From positions 54,403,986 to 54,467,985 of the forward strand of contig NC_089781.1 in the NCBI RefSeq assembly GCF_040412425.1: DNA of 64,000 nucleotides, written 5' to 3'. The translations under genes were made by a program, and so were the position numbers. The notes beneath the pieces were generated by a model. The model had not been told where the DNA came from, made no database searches, and was given only the letters and a program-made list of their open reading frames with translations. Positions 1 through 10,300 of this stretch are shown here, piece by piece (the first letter of the stretch is position 1; each line of letters opens with the position of its first letter). Source of the stretch: Macrobrachium rosenbergii. Taxonomy: Eukaryota; Arthropoda; Malacostraca; Decapoda; Palaemonidae.

Positions 1-11
1 AATGACTTTAT

Positions 12-21
12 GATTTTGCAG
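12..21 (+). other. 3' splice acceptor
   Basis: TATGATTTTGCAG ends at base 21 directly before phosphatase coding sequence. The ATG at 10 lies inside the inferred intron and is not a start codon. The following codon begins at 22, so the intron phase is probably 0. Confidence 0.65.
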
Positions 22-207
22 CCCGTGTGTGTTCACTGTAGAATGGGTCTTGGTCGTACTGGAGTGATGTTGGCCTGCTACTTCGTGAAGCATTACAACC
101 AGACTGCTCTGGAAGCAATCCGCAATATACGACTAATGAGACCCTGGAGTATAGAAACACGATCACAGGAAAAAGCTGTAAAGAACTTTGAAAAATATAT
201 AAAATAA
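22..207 (+). CDS. DUSP23: DUSP23-like dual-specificity phosphatase, terminal exon
   Basis: This is the C-terminal part of a small atypical dual-specificity protein phosphatase, an enzyme class that hydrolyses phosphate from Tyr and Ser/Thr residues (family knowledge). The P-loop HCRMGLGRTG matches the HCx5R signature: the nucleophile Cys codon is at 37-39 and the transition-state Arg at 55-57. It is followed by MLACYFVKHY, then RPWSIETRSQEKAV, the arrangement I associate with DUSP23/VHZ. About 61 residues are present; the N-terminal half must lie in exons left of the window. The exon opens after an AG acceptor and ends with TAA at 205-207. An AATAAA at 203-208 overlaps the stop, and whether it serves as the poly(A) signal is unclear. 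The frame is open with no damage, so this is the only segment here that looks like an intact host gene. Confidence 0.82.
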   Translation, partial: PVCVHCRMGLGRTGVMLACYFVKHYNQTALEAIRNIRLMRPWSIETRSQEKAVKNFEKYIK

Positions 208-480
208 AATATTGTTTTCATAAAGTAACTTGTATTTTCCGCATTTACAAATGTAGGATAATGCCTATAAAGGATTCAGTTCCAAATGCTCTTTTTTTCA
301 TTTTGGAATGAAGACTAACTAATCACATTCGCATATATTATAATGTCTGTATCGAGAACGTTTCAATAGTCAGATCCTTTGACTTGTCTATGTGCTGGAG
401 AGGGAGAGCGGAAAGGTGGCTGTCTCACGAAGTGCACCACCTGACCCCTAGTCAGGTGCTGCGCTATTATTATATTATTG
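208..480. other. Sequence downstream of the phosphatase exon, no gene seen
   Basis: This is probably 3' UTR and intergenic DNA. I see no coding pattern. The only structure is the hairpin at 434-462. Confidence 0.5.
434..462. other. Short inverted repeat (hairpin)
   Basis: CACCTGAC (438-445) and GTCAGGTG (451-458) are perfect inverse complements around a 5-base loop. After one mismatch the pairing continues for three more bases on each side. Function unknown; it may be a repeat terminus. Confidence 0.5.
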
Positions 481-593
481 GTTCATTATAGCTGATACGT
501 CATTACTAATCAGTTCATTATAGCTGATACACTATTATTAATCAGTTAATTATAGCTGATACATTATTATTAATCAGTTAATTATAGCTGATG
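481..593 (+). repeat. 32-bp tandem repeat, about 3.5 copies
   Basis: Units begin at 481, 513, 545 and 577. Each carries the core ATTATAGCTGATAC followed by an ATTATTAATCAG-like tail, with only a few substitutions and an exact 32-bp spacing. The last unit breaks off after about 16 bases. Confidence 0.85.
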
Positions 594-999
594 CAATCTG
601 AGTCAGTATACTCTATCGATGAATGAATGTGAAAGTAGAGTCAGATTGGGTAAACGGGACTCCCAAGAAGGAGGATGCTTATTGGTAAAGTATTAGATTC
701 TAAAAGTCGAAATGCTTCCTGAATTATGAAACAAAAGAATAAGAAACTGCTGTCATGGAAATGATACTGTCGTTTGTGTATAAACCATTACTATTTTCTG
801 GGTGTTTTTGACGGTTTACTCAATTTGCTATGATCAAATTGAGGTTAAAACAAGGTAGCCTCTGTGTATTTTTTTCTATCAGTTATCAGACAGTAAACAG
901 CTACGTCCAAATATGGTCAAAGAAAAGAAGCGCGTTCAGTGTTCGAAAGGCACCAGCTATCAGACTCTGTAAAGAGAAATCTGGGATATGGGTGAAATA
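594..999. other. Unassigned stretch before the LINE fragment
   Basis: No recognisable gene or repeat. A 72-codon open frame at 830-1048 has no family resemblance I can name. It may be more of the decayed LINE that follows. Confidence 0.3.
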
Positions 1000-2400
1000 T
1001 GTAGTGAGCAATTCAAAACGCATTACAAAAAATTACATGCATAACTGATGACGTATTGGTTGAAACTAAAGCTGATGTTAGTCAGGGAAGGCCCAGTTCA
1101 TGCTTTTTATTTACTGCTTGTAAGAAACGATAAAGGAATGTGGAGAGGATGGTCGGTTTGGGCGCTTTCGTGTATTACTTTTAATGGACAACATTGTTAT
1201 TTTAGCACAGCGAGAGAGGAAGCAATTTGGAAATTTCAACAAGTTTGAAATACTGCAATCAGTGAGGTATGAAAATTAACCAAGGAAAAACGAGATATTC
1301 CAGTGTAAACAATCTTATCTGTTCAGTGGTACGATAGTTATGTGTATCTAGGCAACATAAATATGAATGCAAGTAAATGAACAAGTGGAAGAACATCTAC
1401 GTTTAAGTATGAACAACATAGGCTACACAAATTCAACAGTTTTTGTCGAAAAACAGTAACGCACCATTTGATGTGATATTGAATGTTTGTTCGGCAGCAC
1501 TGAATAGCTCCTATTTTATGGTTCTGAATCATGGTTTACCTTGAAAATGAAGCTAGTGAATAAAATATGGTTGGGGACTCAGGAAGATCTCTAAGGCTTA
1601 ATAATACTGTGTGCGCAGAACTGATTTACTTGGAGACTGGTATGGGGAGTGCAGCTATTAATATGTTCATGCTGTTGAAATTTTTGATAAAGTTTATGGC
1701 AAGACCTGGCTACAGCCAAGGTTACCTGCACTAATTGATTACTAGATCAGCAGAAGTGCAGTCTCCTATTTGAGTATATTTATAAACATGACGACGAATC
1801 CAGTGAGACAAGTGAAGATTGAACTAGCAAGATTAAGGCAAAAAGTGAGCGAAAACAGTGAATCAAGATGTCGGTTTACTCGTTAGCAGTTTAATCCTGA
1901 ACACCATAAATTGGCCTTTTTATCAGAAAAAGGCTAGATTCTGATCGATGTAAGATATAAGCCGTTCTAGAATACCTCTAGAAGACGTCTTTCTAGTTTT
2001 AAAGATGTACAGGATGAGGATTATGTATTGCTCTAGTGTCCCTTATTAGCTGAATATAAATATAAGGAGGGATTTTACATTAGATTCCAGTTCACGAGGA
2101 CATTTAATGGCGAACGAAAACATTCAGAACTTGTCAAAATATCTATATCTTATTATGAAAATAAATGAAATGAGGGAAAACAGCAGTAAGTGCTCATAGT
2201 GTTAGTTGTTGTATTTTGCTCTAATGGTGTATATTTTGTCTGAATGTTATTCCTGTATAATAGTGGACGACTGTGATAATTATTTAGACTTTACTCCCTT
2301 ATAGTTGATGGCCCTATTATTGGACCATTTATATATTTTATCCTATATATTTGTATATTATTGTAAATACTTTCGTCAATAAATGGTTATTCAATTAATT
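1000..2400 (+). pseudogene. Decayed non-LTR retrotransposon (LINE): reverse transcriptase C-terminal half and 3' tail
   Basis: Fragments in shifting + frames follow the usual order of a LINE reverse transcriptase. ADVSQGRPSSC (near 1071-1103) resembles the (V)RQGxPxSC box. Near 1174-1205 LLLMDNIVIL sits where the FADD-type catalytic box belongs, with the second Asp replaced by Asn. EEAIWKFQQV then GMKINQGKT (1215-1290) is the segment after that box. YVYLG (1339-1353) and LHKFNSFCRK (near 1420) match the thumb region. YGSESWFTLKMKLVNKIW begins at 1517. The extreme C-terminus shows SRIPLED (near 1966) and DVQDEDYVLL-stop-CP (from 2004), like the Cys-containing tail of several LINE clades. Many stops and shifts mean it cannot be functional. 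The non-coding 3' tail probably ends near 2400. Clade not determined; it is not the same element as the one at the right edge as far as I can tell. Confidence 0.62.
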
Positions 2401-3944
2401 AAAGGAATACAGTAGCAGAAAATTTTATAAAATGTTTCAGCCAAATGAAATTAAAAAATACAGTAACACAATACTTCGGTTAGGACTGCTCAAGTTGTCT
2501 TGTTTTGCAACAATTTTCCCATTTGAGTTTTTGTGCAGTAACCAGGCCTATTATATGTTTTATCTCAATTATGCTTATAAAAGTGTCACAAAAGGGTCAC
2601 ATTCTCTCAAGTCACTGTATGGTAAGAGAATTAAAAAGGAACAGAACTGTAGTAGTTCATGTAATATTTTACTTTCCATGTAGAGACTAATGCATAAAGT
2701 GCAGTTACTATGAAATGCCTTGAGTGAAATGAAGTGGGACCTTTGATCCACAAACAATACTTTTTGAAATCATGTAAATCATTCTTGCAGATTAGGCCAA
2801 GGGGTTGGGCAACAAATGCCTCCTGGAATCATAAATTGTAGGCTAATTATCAACACTGTACCTTAATCCTAAGCGACGCTGAGAATCCTTACCGTTACTC
2901 AAAAAATGCTCTTGAAGAGGTAGGCATAGAAATCGCAAAGTGGTATTCCAATTACGAGGAAGAAATACTCGAGTAAACCTGTGGACAAGTAGGCTACAAA
3001 TAGAGGAAAACTGTAGATGGGCAAAAAGTTGAAAGCTCTGAAGTTGCCCAAATTACACTAGAGATAGAAAAAGAAAATGCAAGTCAAAATCAATTGCATT
3101 GTAGATGTCTGCGAGGCAGAAGCAAGAAATACAATGGATAAATTTTGAAATCACAAAATTACGCAAGAAATATCGCATTCGGCTAAAACCCACAAATACT
3201 TGCGTAGGGTAACTGTTCCTTGGAAAAGCCAACGATTAAAACCAATCAAAAATTAGATAACACCTCAAACAATTTTAGGTCCAGTGAAATACAAAAACAA
3301 ATGATCCATATCCAAAATATTCGAATATGTTTTGAAGGGACGGACCAACCCACTCTCATGTCAAATAAAAGCAATAATGGTAGGCCTACTGTAAGACTTC
3401 GCATTCGGCATTTCAAATACTAGCATAGGAGGATCGGAGGTATACTATAGCAAACAGGACTTGACTGTTTGACTGCACGATATTTATTATTGGGATGTCT
3501 TGAAAAAAGGAAAATGTTGATTGCCCTTCACCTTACAGTGTGTAACTCCCTCACCTTATCCGACTAAAGTGTCAGTTTTAACACAGATCCAAAACAACTC
3601 CTGACTCATATCGAATCTAATAACTAATTATGGTTGCTACAGACATCTGATGGTCAAATCGTGGGATTATATAAGAAATTCAAACAATAAGTCGCCTACA
3701 GTAAAGGAGAATTAAAGCTACGAAATTACGGGGACCTGTAAAGCGGAATGAGAATGGAAGAGCATTATATTGCTAAAATATGTAAATACAGGAAATACAA
3801 GAAAGCAAGTTTATAGTTGCAATAATTACACGAGTATACCTATTTGAGAGCCAAGGGAGAAGCATAACATTATAAAATCAGCGGAAGAAGAATAAGAATG
3901 AAGCATTTATATGAAATATTTACACACACACACACAAAACATGA
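2401..3944. other. Unassigned stretch, ends in a short (CA)n run
   Basis: Several short open frames occur (for example 2432-2683 and 3220-3423), but none resembles a protein family I know. A short (CA)n run lies at 3921-3936 just before the minisatellite. From about 3720 the sequence has the A-rich character of the arrays to the right. Confidence 0.4.
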
Positions 3945-5085
3945 AATAAAAAGTTTTGCAGTAATTTTAAAGACTGGATGAATACAATAAAAAGTTTTGC
4001 AGCCATTTTAAAGACTGGTTGAATACAATAAAAAGTTTTGCAGTCATTTTAGAGACTGGTTGAAAACAATAAAAAGTTTTGCAGTCATTTTAAAGACTGG
4101 TTGAATACAATAAAAAGTTTTGCAGTCATTTTAAAGACTGGTTGAATACAATAAAAAGTTTTGCAGTCATTTTAAAGACTGGTTGAATGCAATAAGTTTT
4201 GCAGCCATTTTAAAAGTTTTGCAGCCATTTTAAAGACTGGTTGAATGCAATAAAAAGTTTTGCAGTCATTTTAAAGACTTTGAATACAATAAAAGTTTTG
4301 CAGTCATTTTAAAGACTGGTTGAAACAATAAAAGTTTTGCAGTCATTTTAAAGACTGTTGTTGAATTTGCAGTCATTTTAAAGACTGGTTGAATACAATA
4401 AAAGTTTTGCAGTCATTTTAAAGACTGGTTGAATACAATAAAAGTTTTTCAGTTGAATACAATTTAAAAGTTTTGCAGTCATTTTAAAGACTGGTTGAAT
4501 ACAATAAAAAGTTTTGCAGTCATTTTAAAGACTGGTTGAATACAATAAAAAGTTTTGCAGTCATTTTAAAGACTGGTTGAATGCAATAAGTTTTGCAGCC
4601 ATTTTAAAGACTGGTTGAATACAATAAAAAGTTTTGCAGTCATTTTAAAGACTGGTTGAATACAATAAAAAGTTTTTCAGTCATTTTAAAGACTGGTTGA
4701 ATGCAGTTTTTTTAAAGATTGGTTGAATACAATAACAATGCAGTCAATTTTTGAAAAAGTTTTGCAGTCATTTAAACAATAAGTTTCAGACTGTTGAATA
4801 CAATAAAAAGTTTTGCAGTCATTTTAAAGACTGGTTGAATGCAATAAGTTTTGCAGCCATTTCAAAGAAGTTGAATACAATAAAAAGTTTTGCAGTCATT
4901 TTAAAGACTGGTTGAAATATACTGGTCATTTTAAAGACTGGTTGAATTTCAAAAGACTGGTTGAATAAAATGCAAAAAAATCATTTTAAAGACTGGTTGA
5001 ATACAATAAAAGTTTTGCAGTCATTTTAAAGACTGGTTGAATACAATAAAAAGTTTTGCAGTCATTTTAAAGAATGGTTGAATAT
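3945..5085 (+). repeat. 41-bp minisatellite array
   Basis: The unit is 41 bp with the core GTTTTGCAGTCATTTTAAAG followed by ACTGGTTGAATACAATAAAA. There are roughly 27 copies, several with internal deletions or an A-run length change. Each unit contains the dyad CAGTC-8-GACTG around TTTAAA. Small variants occur in more than one unit, for example the AATGCAATAAG junctions near 4190, 4580 and 4840, which points to local block duplication. Confidence 0.9.
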
Positions 5086-5377
5086 AAGAAATACAATGAC
5101 AAAACAATGAAATTACGGACACTGTTAGATACAAAAGTATTAAACACACAAAAACTAAAATAACAGAAAAATCAACAAAATTACGAAAGAAATCTTTGCA
5201 GAACAAAAGTAATGCGGTAAACAGATAAGTAATTGAAGGGAAGAAGAAGTCAAGTTGGCAATACGTAAATATCGCAAGAACAGAAGACGGTCAGAGACAG
5301 AACTGGGGTTCTCTGGGCGCTTTAACCGGATGAGCCAGCAGACATGGAAACCACTCGGCATGCTGACACAAAATACA

Positions 5378-5378
<1 letters not shown>
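5086..5378. other. A-rich linker between two arrays
   Basis: No gene. Phrases such as AAATTACGAAAGAAATC and AAATTACGGACACTG look like very diverged relatives of the 40-bp repeat further right, but no regular period remains. Confidence 0.35.

Positions 5379-5454
<76 letters not shown>
5379..5454. repeat. (TA)n microsatellite
   Basis: About 38 uninterrupted TA dinucleotides. Apparent open frames here encode only alternating Tyr-Ile and are not genes. Confidence 0.98.
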
Positions 5455-5455
<1 letters not shown>

Positions 5456-5509
5456 GACGTCTAAACAAGATAAGCAAAAAGAGGAAGCATTTAGACTTTA
5501 GAATTGCAT

Positions 5510-5519
5510 CACAAGAGAA
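5510..5519 (+). other. Target-site duplication, left copy (SINE)
   Basis: CACAAGAGAA, repeated exactly at 5834-5843 on the other side of the SINE. Confidence 0.8.
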
Positions 5520-5833
5520 TCCCCTTAGTGGGCTAGTGCCGTCAGAACATCTCACGGCGTCCACTGTAGGTATTACTAAAGGTTCTTTGCAGGGTCCCTT
5601 CGGCCCCTAACTGTAACTCCTTTCATTCCTGTGACTGTACCTCCATTCACATTATCTTTTTTCCATCTTGCTATCCACCCTCCCCTAACAATCATTTCAT
5701 AGGCAACTCTGAGGTTTTCCTCCTGCTACCCCCTCAACCCTTTCAAGTCTCATTTTCCTTTTCAGCGCTGAATGACCTCATAGGTCCCAGTGCTTGGTCT
5801 TTGGCATAAATTATAGTCCACTCCATTCCACTC
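5520..5833 (+). mobile_element. Decapod-type SINE
   Basis: A 314-bp GC-richer island flanked by a perfect 10-bp direct repeat. It starts TCCCCTTAGTGGGCTAGTGC, contains GGTTCTTTGCAGGGTCCCTTC, a pyrimidine-rich middle, and GCGCTGAATGACCTCATAGG followed by TCCCAGTGCTTGG. It ends in ATTCCACTCC-type short repeats like a SINE tail. I recognise this sequence as a very common repeat in shrimp and crayfish DNA; that is recall, not a search. The surrounding A-rich DNA resumes unchanged after the right duplication, so it inserted into old satellite-like sequence. Confidence 0.8.
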
Positions 5834-5843
5834 CACAAGAGAA
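5834..5843 (+). other. Target-site duplication, right copy (SINE)
   Basis: CACAAGAGAA, identical to 5510-5519. Confidence 0.8.
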
Positions 5844-7320
5844 GCATTGAAACTGTTCAGTTATATGAGAAATGTAGCGATCAAAACAGGGTGAAGCATT
5901 TCCTTCTCAAAATGCAAAAAACGGAAGCAACAAGAGAAGTCCAACATTATAAGTTATAAGAAAAATAAAAGGTAAGGACAAAAACATGCAACTAATGTAG
6001 AAATAAAAGAAACAACTGAATTGTAAAATTACATAAGAGATAAAAGAGGTACAATAAGCATATAGACTGGAAAGTTTTAAGAAAAATAAGAGGTAAGCCT
6101 GGAGATTACAAATTTGCATGAGAAATGTGAATGATAATCACTGATGAATAAGAGAAAGATAAGCGCTAACATGGCCAGAGTTACACGAAAAACAAAGCAG
6201 AGAAGTGCAACGTCATAAAATTACATGGGAAACAAAACATTCAAGAATGGAAATTGCAGTTACTGGAGATGTAAAAGAGATATGTGCTGAAGTTGCAAAG
6301 TGACGTGAAAAACAGGAGATGAATAGTGATATTTGGAATAAACAGAAAAGTGATATTTGGAATAAACAGAAAAATGAAAGAAAAAGATGTGATTCCAGGG
6401 TTACACGAGACGAAAAAGAGGTGAATGCTCAGACTGCAGAGTTCCAGGAAGGATGAGAAGAGGTAACTGTTGAGATTTCAAAGTTTTGGGAAACATGAAA
6501 GAGGTCAGTTCTAAGACTGCAAAATTACTGGGGAGAAATACGGGAAGAATTGACGCTGCAAGGTGGTGTTAGAAATTACGGAGGAAGCACTCAAACTGCA
6601 AGGTTACATAAGATATAAAAGAAACAATTGGTGAGACTGAAATGTTAAATGATAAATAAAAGAGATTATCAATGAGATGGTACAGTATAAGAGAAATAAA
6701 GAGGCAGTTTCGGATAGTTCAAAGTGACATGCAAAATAAGAGGCTAGCACTGACATTGCAAAGTAGCATAAAGTAACGTGAAATAAAAGAGAAAAACAGA
6801 GACTGCTGGGTTAATGACAAATAAAAGAGATGAGTACTGGGAGTGCAACATTATATGAGGAATAAAAAAAAAATATTACCTATCAGTGAGATTATTAATC
6901 TACACAGAGAACATATGGAAAATACTAACATTTCAAAATAGTAAACGAATTATAGACATAAGAGAAAATGAAATTGCATTTACATTTGAAATAAAGAAGA
7001 ACTTTGGGTTGGCAAAGCTACATTAGAAGTGAGAAATATACAAGGAAAAAAGCTACATAAATTAAAGAATGAAACGTTAAGATTGCAGTTACTTGAGAAT
7101 AAAATAGAAAATAAGAGAGAAAGCAAAATTAAGTAACAAGTAAAATAGAGGAAATAAGAGACTGTAAAGATACAAAGGGCGTATAACAGAAAAGCACTGA
7201 TAATGCAAAGTTACATGGGAAGTAAAAATATAGGAAAGCATAGAAATTGCAAATTTAAATAAGTAAAACAGCAAAGCACTAATGTTGTTGCATTGTAAAT
7301 AAGATAGAAAACCTCAGAGA
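5844..7320 (+). repeat. Diverged edge of the 40-bp satellite
   Basis: Motifs of the 40-bp unit recur at about 40-base spacing but with many substitutions: GCAAAGTTACATGAG-like boxes, AAATAAAAGAGA-like boxes and CACTGAGATTGC-like boxes. The typical GTTACATG here is GTTAAAGATG in the main array. GC content and sequence variety are higher than in the homogeneous part. No gene seen. Confidence 0.65.
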
Positions 7321-10300
7321 TAGAATTACATGGAAAGTAAAATAGAAAAGTACTGAAATTGAAAAGTCAAAGATGCGTAACACAGAAAAGTACTGAGTTT
7401 GAAAAGTAAAAAATGAGTAAAACAGAAAAGTACAGTTTGAAAAGTAAAAAATGAGTAAAATAGAAAAGTACTGAGATTGCAAAAGTAAAGAAAGATGAGT
7501 AATTGCAAAGTTAAAAAGTACTACTGAGATTGCAAAGTTAAAGATGAGTAAAATAGAAAAGTATTGAGATTGCAAAGTTAAAGATGAGTAAAATAGAAAA
7601 GTATTGAGATTGCAAAGTTAAAGATGAGTAAAATAGAAAAGTACTGAGATTGAAAAGTTAAAGATGAGTAAAATAGAAAAAAATTAAGATTGAAAAGTTA
7701 AAGATGAGTAAAATAGAAAAGTACTGAGATTGCAAAGTTAAAGATGAGTAAAATAGAAAAGTACTGAGATTGCAAAGTTAAAGATGAGTAAAATAGAAAA
7801 GTACTGAGATTGCAAAGATAAAGATGAGTAAAATAAAAGTATGAGATTGAAAGTTAAAGATGAGTAAAATAGAAAATTGAGATTGCAAATTTGCATGAGT
7901 AAAGTTAAAGATGAGATTAAAATAAAGATGAGTAAAAAGAAAAGTACTGAGATTGCAAAAGTTAAAGAGGAGTAAAATATAAAAGTATTGAGATTGCAAA
8001 GATAAAGATGAGTAAAACAGAAAATTATGAGATTGAAAAGTTAAAGATGAGTAAAAGTACTGAGATTGCAAAGTTAAAGATGAGTAAAATAGAAAAGTAC
8101 TGAGATTGCAAAGATAAAGATGAGTAAAACAGAAAAGTACGGAGATTGCAAAGTTAAAGATGAGTAAAATAGAAAAGATGCAAAGAAAAAGAGATTGCAA
8201 AGTTAAAGATGAGTAAAATAGAAAATTGACTGAAAAGTTAAAGATGAGTAAAATTGTACTGAGACTGCAAAGTTAAAGATGAGTAAAATATAAAAGTACT
8301 GAGATTGCAAAGTTAAAGATGAGTAAAATAGAAAAGTACTGAGACTGAAAAGTTAAAGATGAGTAAAATAAAAGTACTGAGATTGAAAAGTTAAAGATGG
8401 GTAAAATAGAAAAAATTGCAAATAAAGATGAGTAAAATATAAAAACAGAAAAGTTAAAGATGAGTAAAATTGAAAAGTTAAAGATGTTAAAGTAAAATAG
8501 AAAAGTACTGAGATTGAAACATAAAGATGAGTAAAACAGAAAAGTAAGGAGATTGCAAAGTTAAAGACGAGTAAAATAGAAAAGTACTGAAGAATGCAAA
8601 GTTTAAGGTGGGTAAAATATAAAATTAATGAGGCTGAAAAGTTAAAGATGAATAAAATAGATGAGTAAAATAAAAATACTGCAAAAGTTAAAGGTGGGTA
8701 AAATAGAAAAGTACTGAGCAAAGTTAAAGATGAGGAAAAAATATAAAAGTACTGAGATTGAAAAGGCAAAGTTAAAGATGAGTTAAAAATAGAAAAGTAC
8801 TGAGATTGCAAAGTTGAGACTGCAAAGAAAGTTAAGATGAGTAAAATAGAAAAGTACTGAGATTGAAAAGTTAAAGATGGGTAAAATAAACTGAAAAGTT
8901 AAAGAAGTAAAAACAGAAATGTACTGAGATTGCAAAGTTAAAGATGAGTAAAATAGAAAATTACTGAGATTACAAAGTTAAAGATGAGTAAAGTATAAAA
9001 GTTAAAGCAAAGTTAAAGATGAGTAAAATAAAAAGTACTGAGATTGAAAAGTTAAAGATGAGTAAAATAAAAGTACTGAAAAAAGTTAAAGATGAGTAAC
9101 TAAAAGTACTGATTGGAAAGTTAAAGATTAGTAAAAAAGGAAAAGTACTGAGATTGCAAAGTTAAAGATGAGTAAAATATAAAAGTATTGAGATGGCAAA
9201 GATAAAGATGAGTAAAACAGAAAAGTACTGAGATTGAAAAGTTAAAGATGAGTAAAATAGGAAAGTACTGAGACTGCAAAGTTAAAGATAAAAGTAAAGA
9301 AAATAAAGATGAGAGAAAGTACTGAGAATTGAAAAAAGTTAAAGATGAGTAAAATAGAAAAGTACTGAGATTGAAAAGTTAAAGATGAGTAAAATAGAAA
9401 AGTACTGAGATTGAAAAGTTAAAGATGAGTAAAATAAATTGCAAAGTTAAATGAGTAAAATAAAATAGTTAAAAAAGTAAAATAGAAACTGTACTGAGAC
9501 TGAAAAGTTAAAGATGAGTAAAATATAAAAGTACTGAGATTGCAAAGTTAAAGATGAGTAAAATATAAAAGTACTGAGATTGCAAAGTTAAAAAGTAAAA
9601 TAGAAAAGATGAGATTAAAAGATGAGTAAAATAAAAGTACTGAGACTAAAAGTTAAAGATGAGTAAAAAGAAAAGTACTGAGATTGAAAAGTTAAAGATG
9701 AGTAAAATAGAAAAGTACTGAGATTACAAAGTTAAACAATGAGTAAAATAAAAAAAAAGTACTGAGATTACAAAGTTAAAGATGAGTAAAATAGAAAAGT
9801 ACTGAGATTGCAAAAGTTAAAGAAGTAAAACAGAAAAGTACTGAGATTGCAAAGTTAAAGATGGGTAAAATAAAAAAGTACTGAGATTGTAAAGTTAAAG
9901 ATGAGTAAAATAGAAAAGTACTGAAATTGCAAAGTTAAACATGAGCAAAATATAAAAGTACTGAGATTGGAAAGTTAAAGATTAGTAAAAAAGGAAAAGT
10001 ACTGAGATTGCAAAGTTAAAGATGAGTAAAATATAAAAGTTAAAGATGAGTAAAATGGCAAAGATTGAAAAGTTAAAGATGAGTAAAATAGAAAAGTACT
10101 GAGATTGCAAAGTTAAAGATGAGTAAAATAGAAAAGTAGTACTGAGATTGAAAAGTTAAAGATGAGTAAAATAGAAAAGTACTGAGATTGAAAGTTAAAG
10201 ATGAGTAAAATAGAAAAGTAATGAGATTGCAAAGTTAAAGATGAGTAAAATAGAAAAGTAATTGAAAAGTTAAAGATGAGTAAAATGAGTACTTGATTGA

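Noticed and set aside
10..21. ATG at base 10 as the start of the phosphatase
   Set aside because: It lies in the pyrimidine-rich intron end before an AG acceptor, and the family needs an N-terminal half that is not here.
1048..1248. 66-codon + frame as a host gene
   Set aside because: Neighbouring frames show LINE reverse transcriptase words in order; this frame is an out-of-phase reading of that fossil.
3945..5085. Regularly spaced repeats that could be taken for a CRISPR array
   Set aside because: Units are head-to-tail with no unique spacers, there are no cas genes, and the DNA is eukaryotic.
5255..5610. Tyr-Ile repeat proteins at 5.3 kb and again at 53.2-53.5 kb
   Set aside because: Translation of (TA)n microsatellites.
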